Positions 39,749 to 48,596 are shown, counted from the stretch's first letter. The stretch is 64,000 nt of DNA from Flavobacterium hydrocarbonoxydans (GCF_009789235.1 NZ_WSTB01000010.1:124001-188000); one strand, 5' to 3'. Notes: a model not told the origin generated them from the sequence alone. Translations and numbers: made by a program.

Positions 39749-39782
39749 TTTCCTTTAGGAAACTACTATCTTTTAAGTAGTT
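39749..39782. promoter_or_regulatory. Operator-like palindromes between hxlR and azoR
   Basis: tttcc-ttta-ggaaa (39749-39762) is followed by aactact-(8)-agtagtt (39761-39782), each a palindrome with arms of 5 or 7 bp. The word cactttcct also occurs as a direct repeat at 39729 and 39747. They lie just upstream of the azoR -7 box. Confidence 0.6.
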
Positions 39783-39790
39783 ATTAGGCC

Positions 39791-39798
39791 TAAATTTG
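39791..39798 (+). promoter_or_regulatory. -7 box of azoR promoter
   Basis: TAAATTTG matches TAnnTTTG, 31 nt before the ATG at 39829 and directly after the agtagtt palindrome arm. Confidence 0.55.
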
Positions 39799-39828
39799 TT
39801 TCCTGATAAATTATAAAAACATTTAAAA

Positions 39829-40440
39829 ATGAGTTCAAAAAGAATATTACAGCTCAATTCCAGCATAATGGGTGAACAATCGTATAGCAGAAAATTAGGT
39901 AATGCTATTGTAGAAAAAATACAGCAAAAATATCCCGAAAGCACTGTTGAAGAATTAGATTTGGTCGAAAATAACATTCCACATCTTACCCCTGAAACAC
40001 TACAGGCCATCTTTACGCCAGTCGAGCACCAAACAGCCGAAATGAAACAGAGACTAGAGTTGTCGGACAAATTGGTAAAACAAGTATTCGAATCGGATAT
40101 AATAGTTATAGGGGCACCGCTAATAAACCTTACCATTCACTCTTCTCTCAAAGCCTGGATCGACCATATAACCCGCCGTGGTATTACATTTGGTTATACT
40201 GCAGAAGGTCTTCCGACGGGTTTGGTTGAGGGCAAAAAAGTGTATGTGGCCATGAGTTCGGGCGGTGTTTATACCGATGAACAAGGCAAAGCAAATGATT
40301 TTGTAGCTCCCTATCTAAAGTCTTTTTTAGGCTTTTTGGGCATGAAAGACCTGACTGTGTTCAGGGCTGAAGGACTGCATGTACCAGTAGTACAGGATAC
40401 GGCATTAGAAAAAGGGATTAATAGCATCATCATTGATTAA
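39829..40440 (+). CDS. azoR: FMN-dependent NADH-azoreductase
   Basis: The 203-residue flavodoxin-fold enzyme reduces azo bonds and quinones with NADH. Visible blocks: KRILQLNSSIMGEQSYSRKL for the FMN phosphate, IIVIGAPLINLTIHSSLKAWID, GITFGYTAEGLPTGLVEGKK and VYVAMSSGGVY. LGFLGMKDLTVFRAEGL is the usual C-terminal part. It is divergent from the HxlR regulator and probably induced by electrophiles through it. Confidence 0.93.
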   Translation: MSSKRILQLNSSIMGEQSYSRKLGNAIVEKIQQKYPESTVEELDLVENNIPHLTPETLQAIFTPVEHQTAEMKQRLELSDKLVKQVFESDIIVIGAPLINLTIHSSLKAWIDHITRRGITFGYTAEGLPTGLVEGKKVYVAMSSGGVYTDEQGKANDFVAPYLKSFLGFLGMKDLTVFRAEGLHVPVVQDTALEKGINSIIID

Positions 40441-40625
40441 AGTTTTTTTGCAATTTTAACCAAAGAATAAATTAGATCTACAAAAAAAGTGGCACATCAC
40501 CACTACTAATACAATCGGGATTCTGGCAGATTGACGTTTCAATTTTACGAAGAAATTCTATCTTAACGTGCGAACTCAATCTGCTTTGATCTCCGACTCT
40601 TACCGCGATTGTTATCAGGTTTTTC

Positions 40626-40831
40626 TAACCGATAACGACTCCTCGCAAGTACTTCATAACTTGCCCTAAACGTTTCCTGAGACGATTTTAAAACTTTTCT
40701 AAAAAAACCGTAAAATTACTGGTATTAAGCTTTTTGATTATGCTTATACTTGTCTGGCATAAATATTTGCCGATTTGGATTTTGCGTAAGGGAAATAATA
40801 AATAATTTGCTGATATTTGTTTTTAGATAAT
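40626..40831 (+). repeat. Promoter-associated long repeat, copy 3
   Basis: It runs from taaccgataacgactcctc to ttttagataat, matching copy 2 over its whole length with scattered differences, and touches the start codon of the gene at 40830. It keeps ttatacttgtc, cataaatatttgccgatt and gcgtaagggaaataataaat. The spacer before it (40441-40625) shows nothing I recognise. Confidence 0.85.
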
Positions 40832-41612
40832 GATTTTGTTATACATATCTATGCTTATAGTGTGGGTATATGACTTTATGATATATAATACCAGCACTTA
40901 TAAACAACAATTAAAAATGAATGCTTTTACAATTACATTCTGTTTAGTCTTGTATGGACTAACACTTTTATGTTTTTTTCTTCCCTTTAAAAACGGGCAA
41001 AAAGTAACGGGCAAAATAGTTGGAGTTATTTTAGGTATCGTTATTACTTTAACCGTAATCGGGAACTTAGATTTTCTTATAATCTTTATTTGGCCTTTAA
41101 TTGCAGTATTTCAAATAATCTTCATTAGCTATTGGTCTTTCAGGATTTTCGGAAGAAGGAAAACCGGAAAAATAGTCGCTATAGTTTTTACAACTGCTTT
41201 CCTTTTACTTTTAATGCAACCCTGGATTTCAGACTGGACATTTAATAAAAAAGATGTAAAAAAGATACTTGCTTTTCACAACTTGGAATTGAAAGACGAT
41301 TTCAAAATTTTAAAAAACGAGAGTTTTGGATTTAAAGATTACCGTGAAACATTCATTTTAAAATTATCAGACAATGATTTCAATCGTATTTCTCAATCAA
41401 TAAAGAGTTCAAAAAGTTATAAAGGATTTTTTAGGGACTATTCAAATGCTCCATCAGTCGACACACAAAATGACACAGTTGACTTTGAGACTACGAATTA
41501 TTTTGAGAGAGAATATTCAACAAACAGGAAGATGGAAAATGGAACATATCACTTTTGGTTTCAATTAGATAAACAAAAAAAAGAATTAGAATATAATGGA
41601 AGTGATGAATAA
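40830..41612 (+). CDS. Membrane protein of unknown function with soluble C-terminal domain
   Basis: The 260-residue protein has about four membrane segments in the first 135 residues (for example FTITFCLVLYGLTLLCFF and KIVGVILGIVITLTVIGNL) and a soluble C-terminal domain beginning near NKKDVKKILAFHNLELKD. The last domain resembles small lipoprotein-like folds but I do not recognise the family. Alternative ATG codons at 40851, 40875 and 40917 are possible, since the first ATG overlaps repeat copy 3. Confidence 0.65.
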   Translation: MILLYISMLIVWVYDFMIYNTSTYKQQLKMNAFTITFCLVLYGLTLLCFFLPFKNGQKVTGKIVGVILGIVITLTVIGNLDFLIIFIWPLIAVFQIIFISYWSFRIFGRRKTGKIVAIVFTTAFLLLLMQPWISDWTFNKKDVKKILAFHNLELKDDFKILKNESFGFKDYRETFILKLSDNDFNRISQSIKSSKSYKGFFRDYSNAPSVDTQNDTVDFETTNYFEREYSTNRKMENGTYHFWFQLDKQKKELEYNGSDE

Positions 41613-41706
41613 AAACAGCCGCTAACAGCACATGCATCCGCAAGCTTCTCGCTCGTGCACGCAAAGTGTTAATTCAAAGTGTGTTAGTGGTAATATTAGA
41701 AAAAAA
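41613..41706. repeat. Imperfect palindrome with attC-like ends
   Basis: The spacer reads gctaacagcacatgcatc, then cgcaagcttctcgctcg and tgcacgcaaagtgttaatt. The outer words taaca and tgtta are complementary and the inner tgca words pair partly. Such ends recall recombination-site-like repeats between single-gene cassettes, but the pairing is weak and no integrase gene was seen. Confidence 0.3.
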
Positions 41707-42405
41707 ATGAGAAAACAGACCTTTGCAGTAGCACTATTTTTAATTCTAATTTCTTGTGCAAAAAAGAAATCAGAAGGCATAGCTGCATCTAATGAACAAA
41801 AAGCTATAACTAAAAGTCTAAACCTAAAACAAGCCAATAAAGTCAAGAAGCCTGCAATATTAGAAATTGAACCTTATGATTTTGATACGATACTAAAAAA
41901 TGATTTTCATTTATCTTATAGGGTCTATAAAGACACCATTGAAAATGAAATGTTGCAAAGTTTAACTTTAGTAAAAGGGAATAAGGATATAAAACAAATT
42001 AGTGAAACAAGTTTTCCGATGCTGCATAAAAACCTAGGCTATATTGGTGGTGATTTTGGAAAAACGTTTCTATTTGTTCAATCATTCGGTTCTGGAAATC
42101 CACACGAAATACAGCTTATTGAAAAGGAAAACGGAAATGTAATAACTGAAGGTACATTAGTTGACAGTAATGAAAAAGAAAAAGTATTATTATATATTAA
42201 AAACGAACATGAAAAAGAGGAAAAATTAATTTTACTTGACATTAAAAATAATAAGGAAAAAATAATAACCGATTTTAATGATTTAAAATGTACTCATACT
42301 GGTGGATTAAGAGATTGTATCGTAATTGACACTGTGACGAAGATTGAAATTATTATAAAAACCGATTCAGAACAAGATAACGTAACAAAAAAATACTACC
42401 GCTAA
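41707..42405 (+). CDS. Lipoprotein of unknown function
   Basis: The start is the ATG at 41707, giving a lipoprotein signal MRKQTFAVALFLILISCAKK with the lipid Cys in ISC. An in-frame ATG at 41632 would precede it by 25 residues encoded by the palindromic spacer. The 232-residue mature part is beta-rich and charged (YDFDTILKNDFHLSYRVYKD, KTFLFVQSFGSGNPHEIQLI). The family is not recognised. Confidence 0.7.
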   Translation: MRKQTFAVALFLILISCAKKKSEGIAASNEQKAITKSLNLKQANKVKKPAILEIEPYDFDTILKNDFHLSYRVYKDTIENEMLQSLTLVKGNKDIKQISETSFPMLHKNLGYIGGDFGKTFLFVQSFGSGNPHEIQLIEKENGNVITEGTLVDSNEKEKVLLYIKNEHEKEEKLILLDIKNNKEKIITDFNDLKCTHTGGLRDCIVIDTVTKIEIIIKTDSEQDNVTKKYYR

Positions 42406-42508
42406 ACAGATTTGAGCATTGACTTATTGCAAAAATTGTTTTTTGTATTTGGAGTTTGGCAAATCCAAAATATGGACTTATTTTCACCGTAACAATAGCA
42501 AAACCCTG

Positions 42509-43195
42509 ATGAAAAAAACACTACTTATAATGATTTTGATGCTTTCGAATTTAATCTTTTCGCAGGAAGAGAAAAAGGAATACAATTGGGCAGTTAAAAT
42601 CAATACCCTTCAATTAACAGATTTTGTATCTTTTCCTACTGTACAATTATCTGTGGAGCGAAAGATAAATTCCTGGTCGAGCCTAAACGCCGAATTTGGT
42701 TATCAGCTTTATGACACAGAAACAGCAGTAGATACGGTTTCTTTAAAACCAAAAGGCTTTAAGGCAAATATTGAAGGACGAATATATTTCCAGGAATTAT
42801 TGAATAGAGATAGAGTTGGTAAAAACAGATTTTATTTAGGTCTTCAATTATTTTATAGACAAAACCAAAAATCAAGTTCACTAAGCTATAGCCGCATAGA
42901 CGATGAAGAGGGCGAATATAAAGATTATGTCGATAATTTTGGCGTAAAAAAATCGGCACGAGGAATCAATTTAATTTTCGGAAGCCAATTTTCAGTCACA
43001 GAAAGATTTATTATGGAGCCATTTGTTGCGTTGGGTTATATGGATAGAAACGTTGAAAATCCCGGATCGGAATATGATGAAGACATACACGAGCCCACAA
43101 ATCATCATATGATTATCTCTGGATATGATTTAGAACACGATCATGAAAACACTGTCAACTTTGGTTTGGGCTTCAGGATGGGTTATCGATTCTAG
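42509..43195 (+). CDS. Predicted outer membrane beta-barrel protein
   Basis: With the ATG at 42509 the protein has a signal peptide (MKKTLLIMILMLSNLIFSQ). The mature part alternates short beta strands (WAVKINTLQLTDFVSFPTVQ, SSLNAEFGYQLYD, RFYLGLQLFYRQNQ) and ends VNFGLGFRMGYRF, with a C-terminal Phe as in outer membrane barrels. This resembles the DUF3575-like porin-type family. It follows the lipoprotein gene by 103 bp in the same direction. Confidence 0.7.
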   Translation: MKKTLLIMILMLSNLIFSQEEKKEYNWAVKINTLQLTDFVSFPTVQLSVERKINSWSSLNAEFGYQLYDTETAVDTVSLKPKGFKANIEGRIYFQELLNRDRVGKNRFYLGLQLFYRQNQKSSSLSYSRIDDEEGEYKDYVDNFGVKKSARGINLIFGSQFSVTERFIMEPFVALGYMDRNVENPGSEYDEDIHEPTNHHMIISGYDLEHDHENTVNFGLGFRMGYRF

Positions 43196-43336
43196 AAGCA
43201 GTTTATAAAAGCCTTTTATTTGGATGGTTTAGCTTGTTTGTTTCTTATCTCTCGGGAGGTAAATTCGAATAATTGGTTAAATTCAGGAAGAAAAAGCGTC
43301 TGTAGTCGAAGAAAAAAGGTAAAATAAAAAACTTAA

Positions 43337-43858
43337 ATGAAAGAAATTAGACTTTACAAAAGCCCTATTAAATCACTAAGATTATTACTCATGTCTTCTC
43401 TATTTGTAATTCCAAGTATTTGGTTTATAATAAACGAAAAAGAAACCAAATTTATTTTTTGGTTCTGCTTATGCTTCTTTGGAATTGGTTTTTTGATTAG
43501 TGTCTTTAATATTCTAGACAGAAGAGTTCAAATAATTATTACTGAAGTTGGAATCTGGGACAGAAGTATAAATCAAGAATTAATAAAATGGGAATTCATA
43601 CAAAACGCATATGATATTGAAATTCATAAGCAAGTCTTTATTTCAATAAAAACTGATGAAAGATTTGTAATGAAAAAGAAATTATATAAATGGGCTAACA
43701 ATTTAAATCAAAAAATTGGAGCGCAAAAAATAAACCTAAATCTCACCTATATAAAAGTTGATTTAGAAAAAATGATAACTTTTATAAATATTATGAAAAC
43801 AGAAAAAATCGAAGAAAGAGAAAAGCTAATCGGATTATATAGAAATAGAATTATATAA
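43337..43858 (+). CDS. Two-helix membrane protein, PH-like cytoplasmic part
   Basis: The 173-residue protein has two adjacent membrane helices (about residues 15-52: LLLMSSLFVIPSIWFIIN and FIFWFCLCFFGIGFLISVF). A cytoplasmic part (RVQIIITEVGIWDRSINQEL IKW, then FISIKTDERF) has the strand pattern of small bacterial PH-like or STM3941-type membrane proteins. The function is unknown. The following 195 bp to the next gene hold no feature I recognise. Confidence 0.65.
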   Translation: MKEIRLYKSPIKSLRLLLMSSLFVIPSIWFIINEKETKFIFWFCLCFFGIGFLISVFNILDRRVQIIITEVGIWDRSINQELIKWEFIQNAYDIEIHKQVFISIKTDERFVMKKKLYKWANNLNQKIGAQKINLNLTYIKVDLEKMITFINIMKTEKIEEREKLIGLYRNRII

Positions 43859-44053
43859 AGTTATTATTTCTATAGCAACTACAACTTATTAGAAATAAAC
43901 TCAATAGCAAGTTAGTTTAGTATATGATGTTTGGAAAATTCAACTAATGGTCTTAATTTAGTATTAAACTCATTGAATTTCAATGAACTATAAAGCGCAA
44001 GTTTGGGTGACAGCTAATAAAATTTGAAACAATCTAAGTAAATAGTAAACATT

Positions 44054-44512
44054 ATGAAAAAGTTACAATATAAAGTAAGCATCAATGCCCCTGTGACCAA
44101 GATATATGATTTTATGCTTGGTATTAGCAATAAGTCAACTTATGAACAATGGACTTCTTTGTTTAATCCTACCTCTACCTATGAAGGAAGTTGGGAAAAG
44201 GGAAATAAAATTCTGTTTATTGGAGTAGATGAGAAAGGAGAAAAAGGAGGGATGGTTTCCAGGATCGCTATAAACGTTCCCAATCAATTTGTTTCAATTC
44301 AGCATTATGGACTTTTAAAAGCAGATAAGGAAATTACAGAAGGACCCGAAGTCGAAAAATGGGCAAACGGATTTGAAAACTATACCTTTGAAGCAACCAA
44401 TGGTACTACAACCGTTACGGTGGACTTAGATACTACGGAAGAATTTTTAGATTACATGAACGAAAACTATCCAAAAGCACTCGACAAGCTGAAAGAAATT
44501 TGTGAAAAATAG
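44054..44512 (+). CDS. SRPBCC (START-like/AHSA1) fold protein
   Basis: The 152-residue protein starts YKVSINAPVTKIYDFMLGIS and TYEQWTSLFNPTSTYEGSWEKGN, the beginning of the SRPBCC helix-grip fold that binds hydrophobic ligands. Its end YMNENYPKALDKLKEICE is the long C-terminal helix. The ligand is unknown. It is the last gene before the terminally paired TauE gene that reads towards it. Confidence 0.85.
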   Translation: MKKLQYKVSINAPVTKIYDFMLGISNKSTYEQWTSLFNPTSTYEGSWEKGNKILFIGVDEKGEKGGMVSRIAINVPNQFVSIQHYGLLKADKEITEGPEVEKWANGFENYTFEATNGTTTVTVDLDTTEEFLDYMNENYPKALDKLKEICEK

Positions 44513-44625
44513 GAATTTTAGGGATATTTTAAAAAGTAAAAAACTTTTCGTTTCCACAGTTTTACAAAAAAATAAAATTTGTGCTTATCTGCATAAATCA
44601 CCCTAAATCTGCGTGAAATAAACCC

Positions 44626-45411
44626 CTAAAACAAAACTTCCTTAATAATAATATAAAAGCCCATCACCAGTACAAACCAGCCGAAAAGAGGTTTTAGTTT
44701 GGTGCCGTCAATTTTTTTGGAGAACTGGCTGCCAAGTAACATTCCGATTAATGCCATGGCTGAAATACTTAACAGAAAAGTATAATTTATTGGGGTTCCG
44801 ATGTATAAATCGCCCGCAAAACCTATAGAGGAGTTTATCGCTATGATTAATAACGAAGTGCCTACAGCTTGTTTCATAGGTAATTTGGCAAAAAACAGCA
44901 GGGCAGGAATGATTAAGAATCCGCCGCCTGCGCCAAGAAATCCGGTTACGATTCCGACCACAAAACCAATCAGGCTTAGTTGGAGATAATTAGTTTCGGT
45001 AGTGGTTATTTTGGGCTCATTTTTTCGAATCATCGAAATCGCAGCCGTAATCATCAGTACCGAAAAAACAATCATAATCAGGAAATCTTTGGAAACCGAA
45101 TACGATGCAACTGAAAAAAGGGTAGTGGCTATTTCAGGGAAAATAACTTCGCGGATAATCAAGATTGAAACTACAGACGGAATGGCGAAATACAATGCCG
45201 ATTTAAGTTTTAGATTCCCCATTTTATAATGGCTGTAACTCCCGAACATAGCCGTCAAACCTACAATAAATAAGGAATACGAAGTAGCTTGTTCCGGATT
45301 GACTTTGAACAAATAGACCAAAATTGGAATGGTCAATATAGAACCGCCGCCGCCAATTAAGCCAAGTGAAATTCCGATGATGATAGAAGCAAAGTAGCCT
45401 AAATATTCCAT
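44626..45411 (-). CDS. TauE/SafE-family sulfite exporter-like protein
   Basis: The 261-residue protein has about eight membrane segments. Two family glycine blocks are visible: GLIGGGGSILTIPILVYLF near the start and GFLGAGGGFLIIPALLFFAK in the middle, with PEQATSYSLFIV and MKQAVGTSLLIIAINSSIGF following each. These proteins export sulfite or sulfonate-type anions. Its presence near a Crp regulator and a rhodanese matches the sulfur genes at 24.6-27.3 kb, from which it is separated by the accessory stretch. Confidence 0.9.
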   Translation of the reverse strand: MEYLGYFASIIIGISLGLIGGGGSILTIPILVYLFKVNPEQATSYSLFIVGLTAMFGSYSHYKMGNLKLKSALYFAIPSVVSILIIREVIFPEIATTLFSVASYSVSKDFLIMIVFSVLMITAAISMIRKNEPKITTTETNYLQLSLIGFVVGIVTGFLGAGGGFLIIPALLFFAKLPMKQAVGTSLLIIAINSSIGFAGDLYIGTPINYTFLLSISAMALIGMLLGSQFSKKIDGTKLKPLFGWFVLVMGFYIIIKEVLF

Positions 45412-45494
45412 TGAATGTGTTTTTTATGCAAAGATGCTTCGGAAATTAAAATTCTGCAGTAACATTTATCACATAAGCGTTAAATATTTTTTTC

Positions 45495-45540
45495 GCCACG
45501 ACCCGAGCGATAGCGAACAGGCAAAGCAATTCACGAATTT
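45495..45540. repeat. 46-bp direct repeat, right copy
   Basis: It is identical to 30730-30775. Its right end also pairs with the inverted text aaattcgtgaattcgtggc at 45568-45586, so it folds with the following bases. It lies between the TauE and Crp/Fnr genes. Confidence 0.85.
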
Positions 45541-45595
45541 ATTTTTTTGTTAATCTAAATTGAGAAAGAAATTCGTGAATTCGTGGCTATTTTAA

Positions 45596-46222
45596 TCATC
45601 TCAAAAGCTCTATCTGATTGCGGTTTAATTTAACCAATCCGCGTTGTTCCATTTTTTTGAGTAATCTCGAAACGACTTCTCTTGAGGTATTAAGCTCTGA
45701 AGCGATTTCCTGATGAGAGAGTTTTACTTCGTTGCAGCCACAAGCATCCTGATGACGTTTGAGGTAAAATTCTAAACGTTCGTCCATAGAGCGAAACGCA
45801 ATGCTGTCAACGACTTCCAGAACTTCTTCAAAACGGTTTCTATAGGTTTCGATGACAAATTCGTACCAGCTTCGGTGCTCCATCATCCATTTATCCATTA
45901 AGTGCAGCGGAATCATGATGGCCGAAACATCTTCATCAACTTTTGCCATAATCTGACTTTTTTGGCTTTTGGTAGCACAAATCATCGAAATGGCACAGGC
46001 TTGGCCAGGCTGCAAATAATACATTAAAAATTCTCCGCCATCTTCATCTTCACGATAGATTTTGATTTTTCCTTTGGTAATCAAAATAGTGTTTTTGATG
46101 TATTGTCCCGTTCGCATTAAAATGGTTCCTGATTCAAAATCTTGTTCGGTTGCGTTTTCGGCGATAGAGGAAAGGAGTTCGTTGGAGAAATTCGGAAATA
46201 AATTTTTTAAGGAATTTTGCAT
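45596..46222 (-). CDS. Crp/Fnr-family regulator
   Basis: The protein of about 208 residues (ATG at 46222) has a cyclic nucleotide-binding-like domain (FESGTILMRTGQYIKNTILITKGKIKIYRED, EFLMYYLQPGQACAISMICA) and a C-terminal winged helix with KLSHQEIASELNTSREVVSRLLKKMEQRGLV. The Cys residues in ACAISMICATK and DACGC could bind an iron-sulfur centre or sense persulfides; this is a guess. In related bacteria such regulators accompany the MBL-rhodanese and YeeE genes. It reads in the same direction as TauE, 184 bp upstream of it. Confidence 0.9.
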   Translation of the reverse strand: MQNSLKNLFPNFSNELLSSIAENATEQDFESGTILMRTGQYIKNTILITKGKIKIYREDEDGGEFLMYYLQPGQACAISMICATKSQKSQIMAKVDEDVSAIMIPLHLMDKWMMEHRSWYEFVIETYRNRFEEVLEVVDSIAFRSMDERLEFYLKRHQDACGCNEVKLSHQEIASELNTSREVVSRLLKKMEQRGLVKLNRNQIELLR

Positions 46223-46606
46223 CTTTTTGCTTTTTTGTACCCACACAATTAAAATTCTATTTTAAGGAAATTAAGTGTATTTTGATTTAAAATTTAAAAT
46301 AAAAACAATCAATTTTGAGTTTAAGCTATTATCAAAAACAACTTAAAAAGAAAGTTTTATTGCAAAGATAGCAGATTGATATGGTTTAAATTGAGAGAAA
46401 ATGACATTTAAGATGAATTTAATGCAAATGATAAAATCTTAATTTCTATCGATTTTATAGGGTATAATTTTAAAAATAGTGAGTAAATTTGTAATTCACT
46501 GATTATAATACTATCTCTAAAACGTTTTCTGAGAATAATAATCGAAAACTGATTTGGTGCGTTTTTAATAACTAGAAACGTCGTAATTTTACAAAAACAC
46601 AATATT

Positions 46607-46918
46607 ATGAATTTATCACAGGAAGATTGGGTTGCTCAGCTGGCAGCTGACGAAAATGCAGTTATACTTGACGTAAGAACTGGAGACGAATTTAATGACG
46701 GTTATATCGAGAATGCCGTAAATATTGATATTCATAAAGGACAGGGTTTTATTTATGAAATCGAAGAATTAGATAAAAACAAAAATTATTATGTGTATTG
46801 CCGTTCAGGAGCAAGAAGCGCTAAAGCATGCCAGATCATGAATGAGTTAGGGATAGAAAATGCCTATAACTTACTTGGCGGAATCTTAGACTGGGAAGGC
46901 GATACCGTAAATCCATAA
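46607..46918 (+). CDS. Single-domain rhodanese
   Basis: The 103-residue protein has the rhodanese fold with VILDVRTGDEFNDGYIENAVNID and the active-site loop YVYCRSGARSAKACQIM with Cys. It transfers sulfane sulfur; together with the MBL-rhodanese protein it fits persulfide handling. It is divergent from the Crp/Fnr gene, 384 bp apart. That spacer is AT-rich and shows no further gene. Confidence 0.92.
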   Translation: MNLSQEDWVAQLAADENAVILDVRTGDEFNDGYIENAVNIDIHKGQGFIYEIEELDKNKNYYVYCRSGARSAKACQIMNELGIENAYNLLGGILDWEGDTVNP

Positions 46919-46927
46919 ATAACAAAG

Positions 46928-46953
46928 AAGAGGCCGCAAAAGCCTCTTTTTTC
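46928..46953 (+). terminator. Terminator of the rhodanese gene
   Basis: aagaggc (46928-46934) pairs with gcctctt (46942-46948), followed by a T run, 10 bp past the stop codon. Confidence 0.9.
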
Positions 46954-46994
46954 TTTTGAAAGCTATTAAATAACCAAATTATAACAACCAAATT

Positions 46995-48575
46995 ATGAGT
47001 TTAATACCCGAAGAATACCAGATTAAAGAACTAATTAACCAGGATACTTATCTTGTAAACGGAGAATTAAAACAATGGACCGGGCAAACCACACCGGTGT
47101 TTTCTACTATTTCTTCGACAGAAAAATACGCGCCAACTTTATTAGGATCTATTCCGTTTATGGCAGAAAAAGAAGCTGCTGAGGTGGTGGAAGCTGCCAA
47201 TGCGGCCTATAATAAAGGACAAGGTTTATGGCCAACGATGAAAGTCGTGGACCGTATAAAATGTATGGAGAACTTTGTTCGCCAAATGAAAGAGACCCGC
47301 GAAGAAGTAGTAAAACTTTTGATGTGGGAAATTGGTAAAAACCTGGGCGACTCACAAAAAGAATTTGACAGAACCGTAGAATATATTCAGGATACGATAG
47401 ACAGTTATAAAGAACTAAACGGTCGTAGTTCTCACTTTGCAAAAGTACAGGGAGTAAACGCGATGATTCGCCGTGGGCCTCTTGGCGTTGTTTTATGTCT
47501 TGGACCTTATAATTATCCGTTGAACGAGACATTCTCATTGCTTATTCCGGCTTTGATTATGGGGAATGCGGTGATTTTTAAACCGGCCAAACATGGTGTT
47601 TTATGTATTTCGCCTTTGTTGGAAGCTTTCAGAAGCAGTTTCCCTAAAGGAGTTATCAATATCGTTTACGGTAGAGGTAGAGAAGTTGCGTCGCCAATTA
47701 TGAAGTCTGGAAAAATTGATGTATTGGCCTTAATCGGAAACAGTAAATCGGCGATTGCGTTGCAGGATCAGCATCCAAACAAAAACAGACTGCGTTTGAT
47801 TTTAGGGTTGGAAGCTAAAAATCCAGCGATTATTTTACCGGATGCCGATTTGGATCTGGCGATTCAGGAATGTATCACGGGTTCATTGTCTTTCAACGGT
47901 CAGCGTTGTACGGCATTGAAAGTTTTGTATGTGCATGAATCGATTGTTGAAGAATTCAATAAACGTTTTTCTGAAAAAGTGGATGCTTTGGTTTTTGGAA
48001 ATCCTTGGGAAAAAGGAGCTTCACTGACACCGCTTCCAGAATCAGATAAACCGGAATATATTCAGGGATTAATTGATGATGCGACAAGTAAAGGAGCAAA
48101 AATCCTGAACGAAAAAGGAGGAAAACATTCTGAAAATTATATTTTTCCAGCTGTTTTATATCCTGTAAATAAAGAGATGCGCGTGTATCATGAAGAGCAA
48201 TTTGGACCTGTAGTGCCTATTATTTCTTTTAAAGATATCAACGAACCACTTGACGATATGGCCGAATCAAACTACGGACAGCAGGTAAGTTTATTTGGTA
48301 AAGACATTAAAACTTTGGCACCGCTTATTGATGCTTTGGTAAACTTAGTTTGTCGTGTAAACCTGAACAGTTCTTGCCAGAGAGGACCGGATGCGTTCCC
48401 GTTTACAGGGCGTAAAGATTCGGCAGTAGGAACTTTGAGTATTCCTGATGCGTTGCGTTCGTTCTCTATCAGAACGTTTGTAGCTTCAAAAGATATTGCT
48501 TACAATAATGAAATTTTGCAGGAATTGCTAAACAGCAAAGAATCAAACTTCATTAATACCGATTATATTTTGTAG
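46995..48575 (+). CDS. gapN: NADP-dependent glyceraldehyde-3-phosphate dehydrogenase (non-phosphorylating)
   Basis: The aldehyde dehydrogenase fold has GPLGVVLCLGPYNYPLNETF for the active-site Asn, LGLEAKNPAIILPDADLD with the catalytic Glu and SLSFNGQRCTALKVLYV with the catalytic Cys. LNSSCQRGPDAFPFTGRKDSAVGTLSIPDAL is typical of the GapN branch. It oxidises glyceraldehyde 3-phosphate directly to 3-phosphoglycerate and makes NADPH. The 526-residue length agrees. The assignment to GapN rather than another aldehyde dehydrogenase rests on the overall pattern of these blocks. Confidence 0.87.
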   Translation: MSLIPEEYQIKELINQDTYLVNGELKQWTGQTTPVFSTISSTEKYAPTLLGSIPFMAEKEAAEVVEAANAAYNKGQGLWPTMKVVDRIKCMENFVRQMKETREEVVKLLMWEIGKNLGDSQKEFDRTVEYIQDTIDSYKELNGRSSHFAKVQGVNAMIRRGPLGVVLCLGPYNYPLNETFSLLIPALIMGNAVIFKPAKHGVLCISPLLEAFRSSFPKGVINIVYGRGREVASPIMKSGKIDVLALIGNSKSAIALQDQHPNKNRLRLILGLEAKNPAIILPDADLDLAIQECITGSLSFNGQRCTALKVLYVHESIVEEFNKRFSEKVDALVFGNPWEKGASLTPLPESDKPEYIQGLIDDATSKGAKILNEKGGKHSENYIFPAVLYPVNKEMRVYHEEQFGPVVPIISFKDINEPLDDMAESNYGQQVSLFGKDIKTLAPLIDALVNLVCRVNLNSSCQRGPDAFPFTGRKDSAVGTLSIPDALRSFSIRTFVASKDIAYNNEILQELLNSKESNFINTDYIL

Positions 48576-48596
48576 ATAGTTATATATTAATTTCCT

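Noticed and set aside
30640..45540. Prophage, conjugative element or integron across the accessory stretch
   Set aside because: No integrase, recombinase, phage structural, relaxase or transposase gene was seen, and no tRNA gene lies at either edge. Only repeats and orphan genes support the idea of acquired DNA.
47158..47538. A 126-codon minus-strand frame inside gapN
   Set aside because: It is antisense to a well-conserved aldehyde dehydrogenase core and shows no family features.
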